A stretch of DNA of 39,073 bases from Alphaproteobacteria bacterium (GTDB taxonomy: Bacteria > Pseudomonadota > Alphaproteobacteria > Micavibrionales > CSBR16-224): assembly GCA_021775895.1 (NCBI GenBank), contig JAJFGX010000028.1, forward strand, positions 1-39,073, read 5' to 3'. How positions within the stretch are numbered: the first letter of the stretch is position 1; every line of letters starts with the position of its first letter. The position numbers and the translations under genes are program-made. This document shows positions 14,824 through 23,758 of this stretch, one piece after another. The notes under the pieces were generated by a model, which worked only from the letters and a program-made list of their open reading frames with translations, was not told where the DNA came from and did no database searches.

Positions 14824-16710
14824 TTAGTACACGATATGCAAACGCTTGCGAATAGCATCAATAGGAACAGGCTGCACACCAACATATCCTTTTCTATGCA
14901 TTTTTAATGCTTGCTTGTACATCTCAACAGCCTTACCTTTTTCTCCCATACGATCTAATATAACCGCCTTATTAAAGGAATAATAAGCATTTGGAGTATC
15001 TAAGCCAGCTGCAATTTCTAAATTATTCAAAGCATCTTTATAATTCCCAAGCTCACCATGAATAATCGCCAACTGCGCTGCAATACCTGAATTATCAGGA
15101 TAAATACCACGCAATTCATTAAGCTTAGATAAAGCCAATTTAGGCTTGCTCTTACGTAATACGCCCAGCATATTTGTTAAAGCATCTAAATCCTTAGGAT
15201 TCTGACGCAAAATAGTTTCATAAGCACGAATCGCCGAAGGTACATTGCCCATATGCTGATAAGCTATAGCCTGCTTCATTAAAATATTCTTATTACCTGG
15301 ATTCTGTTTATCCATTTGATTTAATATTCCAAGAGCCGCACCGCCATTACCTTTCGATAAAGCATTACTAGCACGTTTCATTTCAGACTTACTAGCTCTT
15401 GATTCATTACCACCGTGTTTCTTGATAATAAAATATTTTTTTGGTATAGGACGAATAAGAGCTTCACGAGCTGGCATTTCACGCATCTTTTCACGAATAT
15501 TAGCTGTGTCATCACCCGCAAGCAATCCTTTTGATGGAGTAGTTGATACCACAGGCAAAGCCTGTTTTACTGCCTCTGCTGGAACTACGGGTTCAACTAC
15601 AGGTTCAACACTTGGCATAGGCATAATTTCTGGATCCATTGGAATTATAGCTGGCGTTACTGGTGGGATAAGCGACGCATTTGCTGGTATCTGCTCTACA
15701 TTAGAAATCTCTGGAGTATCATCAAACTCATAAGATGCACCAATATCATTTTCTATTCCATCTACTTCTGAAACTTTAGCTATATCCTCAGCCATAGTTG
15801 AAACACTAGCTGGTGGAACATCATCAACTGGCTCTACAATATCAATACCAGTATCAGCAATACTTAGCCCTTTATTTGCCTCGGCAATAAACTCACTAGA
15901 ATCTATAGCATCAGCAATATCTGGCTCAAAAGTAACTACATTAGCTACAGGAACAGCTGTATCTTCAGTATCAACTGGCGGTTTAGACAAGCCAAACTCA
16001 TTTAAAACCTCTGTAGGCTCAGCAACAACAGTAGAATCCATTCCATCATCTATAGATGTAGGGATAGATGATAATTCATCTACCTTCGTTTCAAGACTGG
16101 GCGAAATTTCTAAACTAGGTGAAATATCTGGCTGTGGCGGAACATCTAAACTAAGGTCATATATATTATTCTCAGCATCTACCACGGGGCTATCCATAGA
16201 AGCAAAACCTGGTGCATCATCATGCATATCATCGATAAATGTATATTGTTCTGATGGTGCATTCTTATCATCACTAGGCATCATAAAAGCATAATAAGCA
16301 CCACCTAACAAACCCAGCACAACAACAGCTACTCCCACAATTATTGCCATTTTATTAGATTTCACATCTTCTACCGTAAAATCATCTTCTTCTATATAAT
16401 CTGACATGTTTTCTGGTGTAGCAACTAAAGTATCATCAATAGTATCATCAATCATTACCTCTTCTGGCTCAACTACGCTTGAAACACTACCTTCATTATT
16501 TCCAATCAAAGATTCATTCTCTAAAGAAAAACCTTCAGAACCACTTGGCTCATTTACAGTAGTTTCGTCCTCTAAAGAAAGGCCTTCATAACCACTTGGC
16601 TCACTTACTGTAGTTTCGTCCTCTAAAGAAAGACCAGAATTTTCTTTAAGCACTGGCTTATCTTCTATTCCTGGCGTTACTGGCGTTACGTGTTTATCAT
16701 CTTCATCCAT
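14824..16710 (-). CDS. MshN-like TPR protein with acidic linker
   Basis: 628 residues. The cytoplasmic N-terminus (1-118) is acidic and contains three tandem 17-residue repeats (26-76). A single membrane segment lies at about 120-143. A very acidic, proline-rich periplasmic stretch (about 145-400) follows, then a C-terminal TPR array (about 430-615), for example GNVPSAIRAYETILRQNPKD, LGNYKDALNNLEIAAGLDTP and GEKGKAVEMYKQALKMHRKG. The order, one membrane segment then periplasmic TPRs next to mshIJKL genes, matches MshN of the MSHA system, though the linker here is unusually long. It starts 18 bases after the ABC ATPase gene, with AAGGGG before the ATG. It likely scaffolds the pilus envelope complex. 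Confidence 0.7.
   Translation of the reverse strand: MDEDDKHVTPVTPGIEDKPVLKENSGLSLEDETTVSEPSGYEGLSLEDETTVNEPSGSEGFSLENESLIGNNEGSVSSVVEPEEVMIDDTIDDTLVATPENMSDYIEEDDFTVEDVKSNKMAIIVGVAVVVLGLLGGAYYAFMMPSDDKNAPSEQYTFIDDMHDDAPGFASMDSPVVDAENNIYDLSLDVPPQPDISPSLEISPSLETKVDELSSIPTSIDDGMDSTVVAEPTEVLNEFGLSKPPVDTEDTAVPVANVVTFEPDIADAIDSSEFIAEANKGLSIADTGIDIVEPVDDVPPASVSTMAEDIAKVSEVDGIENDIGASYEFDDTPEISNVEQIPANASLIPPVTPAIIPMDPEIMPMPSVEPVVEPVVPAEAVKQALPVVSTTPSKGLLAGDDTANIREKMREMPAREALIRPIPKKYFIIKKHGGNESRASKSEMKRASNALSKGNGGAALGILNQMDKQNPGNKNILMKQAIAYQHMGNVPSAIRAYETILRQNPKDLDALTNMLGVLRKSKPKLALSKLNELRGIYPDNSGIAAQLAIIHGELGNYKDALNNLEIAAGLDTPNAYYSFNKAVILDRMGEKGKAVEMYKQALKMHRKGYVGVQPVPIDAIRKRLHIVY
16483..16635 (-). 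repeat. Three tandem 51-base repeats in the TPR protein gene
   Basis: Encodes residues 26-76 as three 17-residue units beginning GLSLEDETTV, GLSLEDETTV and GFSLENESLI. The first two are nearly identical in DNA; the third is diverged. It is an in-frame coding repeat on the predicted cytoplasmic side of the membrane segment. Confidence 0.85.
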
Positions 16711-16728
16711 TTTATACCCCTTAAAATA

Positions 16729-17508
16729 TTAAGCTGCTTTGTTATTTTTTGGTTTTGGCGTATCTATTTTTTTCAAAAATGCACGCTCTAAATAAGTTTC
16801 TTTCATTTCATTTTTTAGTGCTTTTGGTGTTCCTAAAAATTGCAGCTGAGTATCATTAATAATAGCCACACGATCACATATTTCATCCATATCAGCCAAA
16901 ATATGTGAACTTAGGAATATTGTCATTCCTTGCTTTTTACAAGAAACGATTTCATCTTTGATACAGGCTCTAGCCCTTGGGTCTAGACCACTCATCGGTT
17001 CATCAAGTATCATCAGCGGACACTTAGTTAATAAAGTGCCTAGAAGTCCCGTTTTTTGCTTCATGCCCTTGGAATACGTATGTACTCGCCTATATAAAGC
17101 TTTTCTTTCCAATGCAACCCTATCTGCGGCTTCAAGAACTTCATTCTCATCAAAAGTCGTGCCATATAAAGAAAGGGAGAAACGTATGAACTCCATGCCA
17201 CTCAGAAAATATGGTGGCTCGAAACGTTCTGGCAGATAAGCTAATTTTTTCTTACTATTCTTATCAAGAGTTTTTGCACCAAATATTTTAGCCTCACCAG
17301 CACTAGATGGCATCAACCCCAATAAAATTTTAATCAAAGTTGTCTTGCCAACACCATTCAACCCCATTAAACCAAATGTTTCACCAGATTCAACATTAAA
17401 AGTGATATCTTCAATCACATTTCCATGTCCGTAATCTGCAGCAAGCCCTAGAATTGATAAAGGGGCGTCCACTAACAAAGTTTTATCTTTCTTGCTTGTT
17501 TTTGACAT
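16729..17508 (-). CDS. ABC transporter ATP-binding protein
   Basis: A 259-residue ATPase of the ABC-2 exporter type. Walker A is GLNGVGKTT (49-57), the Q-loop region is YLPERFEPPYF, the signature is YSKGMKQKTGLLGTLL, Walker B with D-loop is LMILDEPMSGLDPRA, and the switch histidine is in LSSHILADMDEICDRVAII. It has no membrane part and needs a partner; the only candidate here is the permease at 8815-9642. It is placed between the MshK-like and MshN-like genes, within 20 bases on each side, so it is cotranscribed with pilus assembly genes. Confidence 0.88.
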   Translation of the reverse strand: MSKTSKKDKTLLVDAPLSILGLAADYGHGNVIEDITFNVESGETFGLMGLNGVGKTTLIKILLGLMPSSAGEAKIFGAKTLDKNSKKKLAYLPERFEPPYFLSGMEFIRFSLSLYGTTFDENEVLEAADRVALERKALYRRVHTYSKGMKQKTGLLGTLLTKCPLMILDEPMSGLDPRARACIKDEIVSCKKQGMTIFLSSHILADMDEICDRVAIINDTQLQFLGTPKALKNEMKETYLERAFLKKIDTPKPKNNKAA

Positions 17509-17520
17509 TTCACTCTCTAA

Positions 17521-18120
17521 TTACTTGCCTGTTCCTGTTAAAAGAATACCTGTTTCAATATCATATATTTGATGCGGTCTTAATGTAATAGAAATCGCAT
17601 CATTTATAACATAGTCAAACCATTTTAAATGCACCAAAGAGTCATCTACGGTAATATCCAGAATCTCAGGCAATAGGCGTTCTGGTGTTATACGGTTTCC
17701 ATTCAGCCATATCACCCAGTTATCTGGTGAATTATATAACATTCCAGACAGGCTTAAAACACGAGGTGCCTTTGGAGCTCCATCATCTTTAAGAGTGTCC
17801 ACTCCAAGTAAAGCTCTTTGAATTGCAGATATTTCTTCTCTAGAAAAAAACAAACTATCTGGAAATGCTATACCAGATGGAAGTTTTGATACATTTGTTG
17901 CATTAGCCATCTCTGCTTCTATCTTTGCTTTGATTGCAAGTGCCGTTGCTATCTCTGCTTTTACGGCTGCTATCTCTGCTTTGGTTGCCCGTACGGTTTG
18001 AGAAAAAGCATTTACACTTAATAAACTAGACATAAGAATAAAGGTCAAAGCAACCACAACCGTAAGCATTAACTTTCTTACGACCTCTCTTTGATAAAAA
18101 ATACTAATATTTGTGTACAA
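17521..18120 (-). CDS. MshK/PilP-like pilus periplasmic protein
   Basis: 199 residues: an N-terminal hydrophobic segment (about 17-40) that is a signal peptide or anchor, then a short Ala-rich coiled coil with KAEIAAVKAEIA-type heptads made of near-repeated DNA. A C-terminal beta domain follows with LSGMLYNSPDNWVIWLNGNR and ITLRPHQIYDIETG. The SGxxYN..DNWxxWxNG pattern is that of MshK/GspB/PilP-like proteins that link the inner-membrane complex to the secretin. The chosen start is TTG at 18120 with AAGGA eight bases before; an ATG at 18069 would drop a basic n-region. It follows the MshJ-like gene. Confidence 0.65.
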   Translation of the reverse strand: MYTNISIFYQREVVRKLMLTVVVALTFILMSSLLSVNAFSQTVRATKAEIAAVKAEIATALAIKAKIEAEMANATNVSKLPSGIAFPDSLFFSREEISAIQRALLGVDTLKDDGAPKAPRVLSLSGMLYNSPDNWVIWLNGNRITPERLLPEILDITVDDSLVHLKWFDYVINDAISITLRPHQIYDIETGILLTGTGK

Positions 18121-18153
18121 TTGCTAAGTCCTTAATAATTACTTCTTAAAATA

Positions 18154-18810
18154 TTACCTAATAGGTGTTGTAGGTACATTTTCCACATCTGGTAGTTTTA
18201 CCAGAGCATACCAATCAATATCTATACTACCACTTATAAAACTTCCCTGCTTTCCCGATGATATTGTTTCTATTATACCCTCAAATTTACTTAATGGATC
18301 TCTACTAATATCAACCGAAACAACTCTGGTATGACCTGGAAATTCACTATTTAACGAATATATAAATTTATAGACATCTGTATCAAAAAATCCATTTATA
18401 TCTTTTAGCTCAATCCGCCTTTTAACCAATCTATGTTTTGCTTTTTCTGCCTTGTCATGTTCTAGCTCAGCCATATCTGAAATATCATATGATAACTTCT
18501 GAACATGGCTACTTTTTCGCATCTTCTCTAAAACTTCTGCTATGCTAAAACGACTCTGCTCTTTCATATACCCATCATCTACCAAGGATGCAAAATTATC
18601 TTTATTATCATCATAATACTTTAATTCATCTTTTATATCATAGATAGAAGATCTTAATTTTGATATCTCAGCATTAATTCCATTAAGGTTCATTTCAGCT
18701 TGTTCTTTCATTGGCGTTGACCAAAAAAACCAACTACCAAATAAAGAGGCATTGAAAAATAATAACAATAAAATAATTAAAATAAGTTTTGGCCCAATAA
18801 TTCTAATCAT
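18154..18810 (-). CDS. MshJ/PilO-like inner-membrane protein
   Basis: 218 residues with an N-terminal membrane helix (about 8-30), a coiled coil (about 38-75) and a periplasmic ferredoxin-like domain. This is the PilO/MshJ layout, with little sequence conservation beyond it. Its ATG overlaps the stop of the MshI-like gene by ATGA. PilN/MshI and PilO/MshJ normally form a heterodimer connecting the cytoplasmic motor with the secretin, and both members are adjacent here. Identification rests on architecture and position. Confidence 0.7.
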   Translation of the reverse strand: MIRIIGPKLILIILLLLFFNASLFGSWFFWSTPMKEQAEMNLNGINAEISKLRSSIYDIKDELKYYDDNKDNFASLVDDGYMKEQSRFSIAEVLEKMRKSSHVQKLSYDISDMAELEHDKAEKAKHRLVKRRIELKDINGFFDTDVYKFIYSLNSEFPGHTRVVSVDISRDPLSKFEGIIETISSGKQGSFISGSIDIDWYALVKLPDVENVPTTPIR

Positions 18811-20441
18811 AGATGCTCTCCCATAATAGAAATCTCGGCATAAGCCTCAGCCTCATTCACTTGCTGTGGTTCATTCGCAATATCATTGCCCCACAACTGA
18901 CCAGATAAAGCACCTACAGCCGTATTACTGTTGCCATATTGTTTCACTATACGTATCTTGCTTTTTGGAAAGGCCTTTTCAAAAGATATTTTCATTTCTT
19001 TTACCGTCTTGATTTTATCCTCAGCCAGCATGGCATCATCTAAAACAAACCTTAATGTCACTTGCAATTCTTTTATATTAGTTTTTTTATTATTCTGTGC
19101 TGAGTATGATGTATAAACTTTCTTTTTACTAAAGCTGTCTTCTGGATTACGGGCATCTAAATAAGAGAGTTTTATAAGACTAGCTCTATTACCTAGAACC
19201 GACTTAATTTTTTCTAATAACTCGTATGAATATAAGGATTCTTTTTCAAGAGCTTCTTTAGATTCCATAGCTGCATGAATTGTAATTGGCTTAATGGGTA
19301 AATTATCAAATATTTTTGATTCTTGTTCATATTCTTCGTTAAGAACCGTACGTTGGGTTTCCTTATACTCAATCTCCTCTTTAAGCTCATTAAACTGCTG
19401 AAAGGTCTCGAAGCTCAAAAACATTGCTCCAACCATTGTTAAAAACATTAAAAAACTAGCTACTCTGACTATCCGTCTAGGTATAGCAATACTTCTAATC
19501 CAATCAATCTTAAATGGCATCTTTATACTGCGTTGCCGTGCAATCCAACCAGCATGCAGCATATCTGCATATTGATGAACACTTGTTTGTGCAGACTTTT
19601 TAGATGATATAGAAAAATTAAATAGATTTGCCGCCTCTTCAACAGAATAACATTGCAAGTTTGCATCCTTAAAATCATAAGTTTTTAATAGTGCTTTATT
19701 TTGCTCATCACATATAACTATTACATCCAAGCCATCTGAAGGTGTAAAACCATAACGTGATATATAACTAAGTGTGGTTGTGAAGCCTTTATAAACCTCT
19801 TCAGACCAATGAGTTGCTTCCTTATTATCATCAGACAGTGGTGATAAACGAGTTAAAGCCAAAGCACCATCTTTAATAAAAATCTGCCGTATGCCGCCAG
19901 TTTCATGATGACTAATCATCAAAACCCACCTAGGCACCGCATTTTTGTGTGAAATTTTCTTAATAAAAGCATTAACAAAACCAGACGATTCAACTGGCAA
20001 CAATGCAAATCCAGAAATATCAACTTGTGCTTCACCTATAGAATAAGCTATACGTTCTATCTGTTCCGTATTAGGAACAGCGGCAATTAAATAAGATAAA
20101 TGAGTCTTTTTTTCCTTACTTTTTTTACCTTTAGTTTTTAGCTCAATATATGAATAAGCTAATATATTTGAAAACAAAGCTCCCAGCTTACGTTTTACTA
20201 ATTTTTTTTGATCAAGTATGTTGGTTTTAATAATGTCTTCTTTACGGTATTGTTGCTCTAATGCATCATAAAGAATAAAGACGGGAACTCCTTTATTTTG
20301 GCTCCTTAATAAATCTATTAACTCATCTTCAAAATTAGGTACAAGCCAAGGCAAAGAACCTTCACATTTTATTGCCTTTCCATTAGTAAGAAAGAGGGCG
20401 ACACCGTCATCACCTATTACTAAAACACGACGTTTTGACAT
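18807..20441 (-). CDS. MshI/PilM-PilN-like pilus assembly protein
   Basis: 544 residues. A cytoplasmic actin-like part (about 1-300) begins RRVLVIGDDGVALFLTNGKA and contains WVLMISHHETGGIRQIFIKDG. One membrane helix (about 325-346) follows, then a coiled coil and a periplasmic PilN/GspL-like domain. The combination of a PilM-like and a PilN-like half in one chain matches MshI (GspL-like). It would hold the extension ATPase MshE at the inner membrane. It follows mshG by 28 bases. Sequence similarity in this family is low, so the subfamily call leans on architecture and gene order. Confidence 0.72.
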   Translation of the reverse strand: MSKRRVLVIGDDGVALFLTNGKAIKCEGSLPWLVPNFEDELIDLLRSQNKGVPVFILYDALEQQYRKEDIIKTNILDQKKLVKRKLGALFSNILAYSYIELKTKGKKSKEKKTHLSYLIAAVPNTEQIERIAYSIGEAQVDISGFALLPVESSGFVNAFIKKISHKNAVPRWVLMISHHETGGIRQIFIKDGALALTRLSPLSDDNKEATHWSEEVYKGFTTTLSYISRYGFTPSDGLDVIVICDEQNKALLKTYDFKDANLQCYSVEEAANLFNFSISSKKSAQTSVHQYADMLHAGWIARQRSIKMPFKIDWIRSIAIPRRIVRVASFLMFLTMVGAMFLSFETFQQFNELKEEIEYKETQRTVLNEEYEQESKIFDNLPIKPITIHAAMESKEALEKESLYSYELLEKIKSVLGNRASLIKLSYLDARNPEDSFSKKKVYTSYSAQNNKKTNIKELQVTLRFVLDDAMLAEDKIKTVKEMKISFEKAFPKSKIRIVKQYGNSNTAVGALSGQLWGNDIANEPQQVNEAEAYAEISIMGEHL

Positions 20442-20469
20442 TACTAACTACCTCAACACCATTTCTCTA

Positions 20470-21687
20470 TTAAATCCCCATATTAGCAGCAGAATCATAT
20501 ACAGGACCAAATACTGCCGCAAGAATCCATAATATGATTCCTCCCATAACCCCTGTTAAAGCTGGTTCAATCATTTGTATCATAGCATCAACAGCTTCAT
20601 TCACATCATTATTATAAAATTCAGCAACCTGATTAAGCACAACAGTTAAGTTACCAGATTCCTCACCAATTTTTAACATTCTAACAACCATTGATGGGAA
20701 TTCACCAGAATTTTCTAAAGCTGTCGATAATGGTGTTCCTTGCTGAACCTGCTCCCTAACATCTTGCAATGCTTTTGCAAGAACCTCATTACCTACTGTC
20801 AATTCAGCTGATTTCAAGCATTTCAAAACGTCTAAACCACTACTGAACAACACACCAAAAGTTTGCGCAAAACGAGACAGTCCAATCTTACGAATTAATG
20901 ACCCCATAACTGGAATACGCAAAGCTATTTTATCTGTATGATAACAAAAATCATAGGACAAGCTTCTAAGTATCTTAAATATAATATTTGTTACAACCAA
21001 CCCAATCACAACATATAAAATATAATCTTGAAAAAATTGAGAGGTTGAAATCAATGCCTTGGTAATCGGAGGAATTTCTTGACCAAGGTTCTTAAGAAAC
21101 TCAGTAATTTGCGGAATAACTTTCACCATCATCAGCCAAACAACACCAAATAATACCACAGTAACAATCTTAGGGTAACGAGTTGCTTTCTTAACCCTAG
21201 TAGACATTTCATCTGACCATTTCAAATGGTTAATTAACTGCTTAAATGAATTAGATAGGTTACCGGTTTCCTCACCCGCAGCAATTAAAGACACAAAAAT
21301 CTGTGTAAAAACCTTGGGGTGCGCAGATATTGCCTCTGAAAAAGACTGCCCTTCGGACACATCTCTATAGATATCAGTCATAATATCTCGTAAACGAGAT
21401 GATTCAGTTGTATCCCTAATATCTGCTAAACCGTCAAGCAACGGCACTCCAGCTCGTTGTAACTGCTCAAGATGTACAAAAAGCTGAATTAAATCACGTG
21501 TTTTAACTTTTTTAAGTAAAGCAACGCCTAACCCACCTTTTTTACCACCAATTTCTTTAGAGTCAATAAGCTCATAACCACGCTTATACAACTGTTGAGC
21601 AAGATCACTTTCATTTGCTGCAGAAATAACACCTCTTACAGGCTGACCTTTAGTGTTTAATGCTCTATAATTATATTTAAAAGTCAT
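20470..21687 (-). CDS. mshG: MshG/PilC/GspF-type pilus platform protein
   Basis: Polytopic inner-membrane platform on which the ATPases act. The protein opens with FKYNYRALNTKGQPVRGVIS and ARE-type helices, and contains two T2SF domains: LFVHLEQLQRAGVPLLDGLA with LIAAGEETGNL in the first, FAQTFGVLFSSGLDVLKCL with MLKIGEESGNL in the second. Three membrane helices, two of them between the domains, fit the family. At 405 residues it has the normal length. It lies about 120 bases downstream of mshE; that gap has no clear terminator. Confidence 0.92.
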   Translation of the reverse strand: MTFKYNYRALNTKGQPVRGVISAANESDLAQQLYKRGYELIDSKEIGGKKGGLGVALLKKVKTRDLIQLFVHLEQLQRAGVPLLDGLADIRDTTESSRLRDIMTDIYRDVSEGQSFSEAISAHPKVFTQIFVSLIAAGEETGNLSNSFKQLINHLKWSDEMSTRVKKATRYPKIVTVVLFGVVWLMMVKVIPQITEFLKNLGQEIPPITKALISTSQFFQDYILYVVIGLVVTNIIFKILRSLSYDFCYHTDKIALRIPVMGSLIRKIGLSRFAQTFGVLFSSGLDVLKCLKSAELTVGNEVLAKALQDVREQVQQGTPLSTALENSGEFPSMVVRMLKIGEESGNLTVVLNQVAEFYNNDVNEAVDAMIQMIEPALTGVMGGIILWILAAVFGPVYDSAANMGI

Positions 21688-21805
21688 ACTTATTGTTTCT
21701 CAAGAATTGGAATTACACTAGATTAATGTAAGTTTTTACACCAACTAACAGAGTGACATTATGCTAGAAGAATCTCAAGCATTGTTTTTAAAAATAGTGT
21801 AATAA

Positions 21806-23668
21806 TTACATTCTATCTGAGAAATCAATGACTTTAGTAACAGCTTCAATAGATGTAACACCATCTAGTAATTTAATTATAGAATCATCTCGCATGCTTT
21901 TGAAACCCTTTTTAATTGCCAAATCCCTCAACTGTGTTTTATGACCATCTTCTGCGATAACATCATTAAGATCATCGTCCAAAAATAAAATCTCTACAAC
22001 TGCTGTACGCCCTTCATACCCAGTATTTCTACAAGCAGGACAGCCCTTAGCTGTAAAAAGTTCTGGTGGATTATCATTAGGAATCCCTAATAAATGACAT
22101 TCTTCCTCTGTCGCCACATGTGGCTCTTTACATTTACGACACAACACCCTAACCAAACGTTGAGCAAAAGAAGCAATAATAGCCCCTGCCAACATACCTG
22201 GCTTTAAATTTAAGTCACGCAATCTTGGAATTGCCCCAAAGCAGTCATTGGTATGTAGAGTGGTATAAACTTGGTGACCAGTCATAGCCGCCTTCAATGC
22301 TTGTTCTGCTGTAGTCTCATCTCTTACCTCACCAATAAATATAATGTCGGGATCTTGTCTTAAAAGTGATTTCACACCATCACCAAAACTAAGCCCTCCA
22401 CCTTCACGCACGCTGGCTTGGCGTATCATAGGCAAAGAGTATTCAACAGGATCTTCAAGTGTCATAATATTAACATCAACAGTATTCGCCTCATTTAACA
22501 TAGAATATAACGAAGTTGTTTTACCACTACCCGTAGGCCCTGTTACAATAATTATACCTTCAGGTCTTGACTGAGCTTTGCGTATTAAATCCAAGTTATG
22601 CGGACTAAAGCCAAGTTTCTCTAAAGGAACTATTCCTGCACTTTTATCCAGTACACGTAATACAATATTCTCTCCATGCACTGTAGGTAAGCATGAAACA
22701 CGAAAATCAGCCTCCCTACCCGCAACATTTATACCAAAACGTCCATCTTGGGGCATAAGCTTATCTGCTATATTCATACCTGAAATAATTTTCAAACGTT
22801 GAGCAATAGCCCCCCAATATTCTTTATGCAGAATATATGCTGAATGCAAAATACCATCATGACGGTAACGAACACGTATAAAATTCTCTTCTGGTTCAAA
22901 GTGTAAATCTGAAGCACCACTTTTCACGCCATTAAAAACCAAAGCATTAACTAAACGAACGATTGGGTGACTATAATCTGCCCCCTCGGCTAAACCTTCC
23001 ATGTCAATACTGCCACCAGCAAGCTCTTTAAGAATACCCTCAACTGATGTTGCATAACCATAGGCTGCATCAATAGCATTAGAAAGTACGACAGGCGTAC
23101 ATACCAGAGGTCTTACATTGACTCCCCTCGGCAAAAGCTGCTGTAGACTATCAATCGCCATAACATTGTATGGATCTGCCATCGCAACCAACACTTCAGT
23201 TTTATCTTTACTAAATGCCACGGGTAAAACCTGATGCTTAATGGCTATAGGTTTATCAATATATTCCAACATATCAGGATCAATGACTGTATTAGATGGA
23301 TCAAAACTTTCAAAACCAGAAGATTTAGCTAAAGCAGCAGATAATTGTTCAGCTGTAACAAATCCTAGATCAACCAGAATTTCCCCCATCATTTTACCAG
23401 GGTGTTGTTTTTTATCATACAAAGCAACATTCAACTGATCTTCATCAATTAAGCCAAGCTGTATTAAATGATCCCCAAGCCTAAGCGTCTTTTGTTCTGG
23501 TTTATCTATATTTTCATCAATACCAACATCCAAATCTTTTGCTGGCTCAGTGTCTTGTATACCATCAACATCTTCATCTAACAGCGCTTGTGGATTCATA
23601 TCAAATGATAAATCCTCTTTATGTGTGTCTTGTATGTTTTCTATTTCTGACATATCTATTTCATCCAT
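21806..23668 (-). CDS. mshE: MshE/PilB-type extension ATPase with MshEN domain
   Basis: Hexameric ATPase that drives pilus assembly. Numbered from the ATG at 23668, the N-terminal MshEN domain has two 24-residue repeats of the c-di-GMP-binding type: RLGDHLIQLGLIDEDQLNVA (63-82) with R63 kept, and MGEILVDLGFVTAEQLSAAL (94-113). The motor follows with SGASDLHFEP, Walker A GPTGSGKTT (377-385), MTLEDPVEY, DIIFIGEVRD and TTLHTND. Four zinc-type cysteines are C510, C513, C543 and C546. The frame is open to an ATG at 23740, but those 24 residues look unlike a PilB start; AGGG before 23668 is a slightly distant ribosome site, and 23653 is a further alternative. Confidence 0.9.
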   Translation of the reverse strand: MDEIDMSEIENIQDTHKEDLSFDMNPQALLDEDVDGIQDTEPAKDLDVGIDENIDKPEQKTLRLGDHLIQLGLIDEDQLNVALYDKKQHPGKMMGEILVDLGFVTAEQLSAALAKSSGFESFDPSNTVIDPDMLEYIDKPIAIKHQVLPVAFSKDKTEVLVAMADPYNVMAIDSLQQLLPRGVNVRPLVCTPVVLSNAIDAAYGYATSVEGILKELAGGSIDMEGLAEGADYSHPIVRLVNALVFNGVKSGASDLHFEPEENFIRVRYRHDGILHSAYILHKEYWGAIAQRLKIISGMNIADKLMPQDGRFGINVAGREADFRVSCLPTVHGENIVLRVLDKSAGIVPLEKLGFSPHNLDLIRKAQSRPEGIIIVTGPTGSGKTTSLYSMLNEANTVDVNIMTLEDPVEYSLPMIRQASVREGGGLSFGDGVKSLLRQDPDIIFIGEVRDETTAEQALKAAMTGHQVYTTLHTNDCFGAIPRLRDLNLKPGMLAGAIIASFAQRLVRVLCRKCKEPHVATEEECHLLGIPNDNPPELFTAKGCPACRNTGYEGRTAVVEILFLDDDLNDVIAEDGHKTQLRDLAIKKGFKSMRDDSIIKLLDGVTSIEAVTKVIDFSDRM

Positions 23669-23758
23669 AAAAAAATTCATCCCTACATTATTAACTAAAG
23701 AGCAAAATAACCACTCATACGCATTGTCGCATAAATACATTAGAAATTAGTTAACAAC

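Noticed and set aside
15422-15733. Plus-strand frame with GTTGSTTGST-like repeats
   Set aside because: It is the antisense of the repetitive acidic linker of the MshN-like gene.
23669-23740. 24 extra N-terminal residues on MshE from ATG 23740
   Set aside because: The segment looks unlike any PilB/MshE start, and ATGs at 23668 and 23653 fit the family better.
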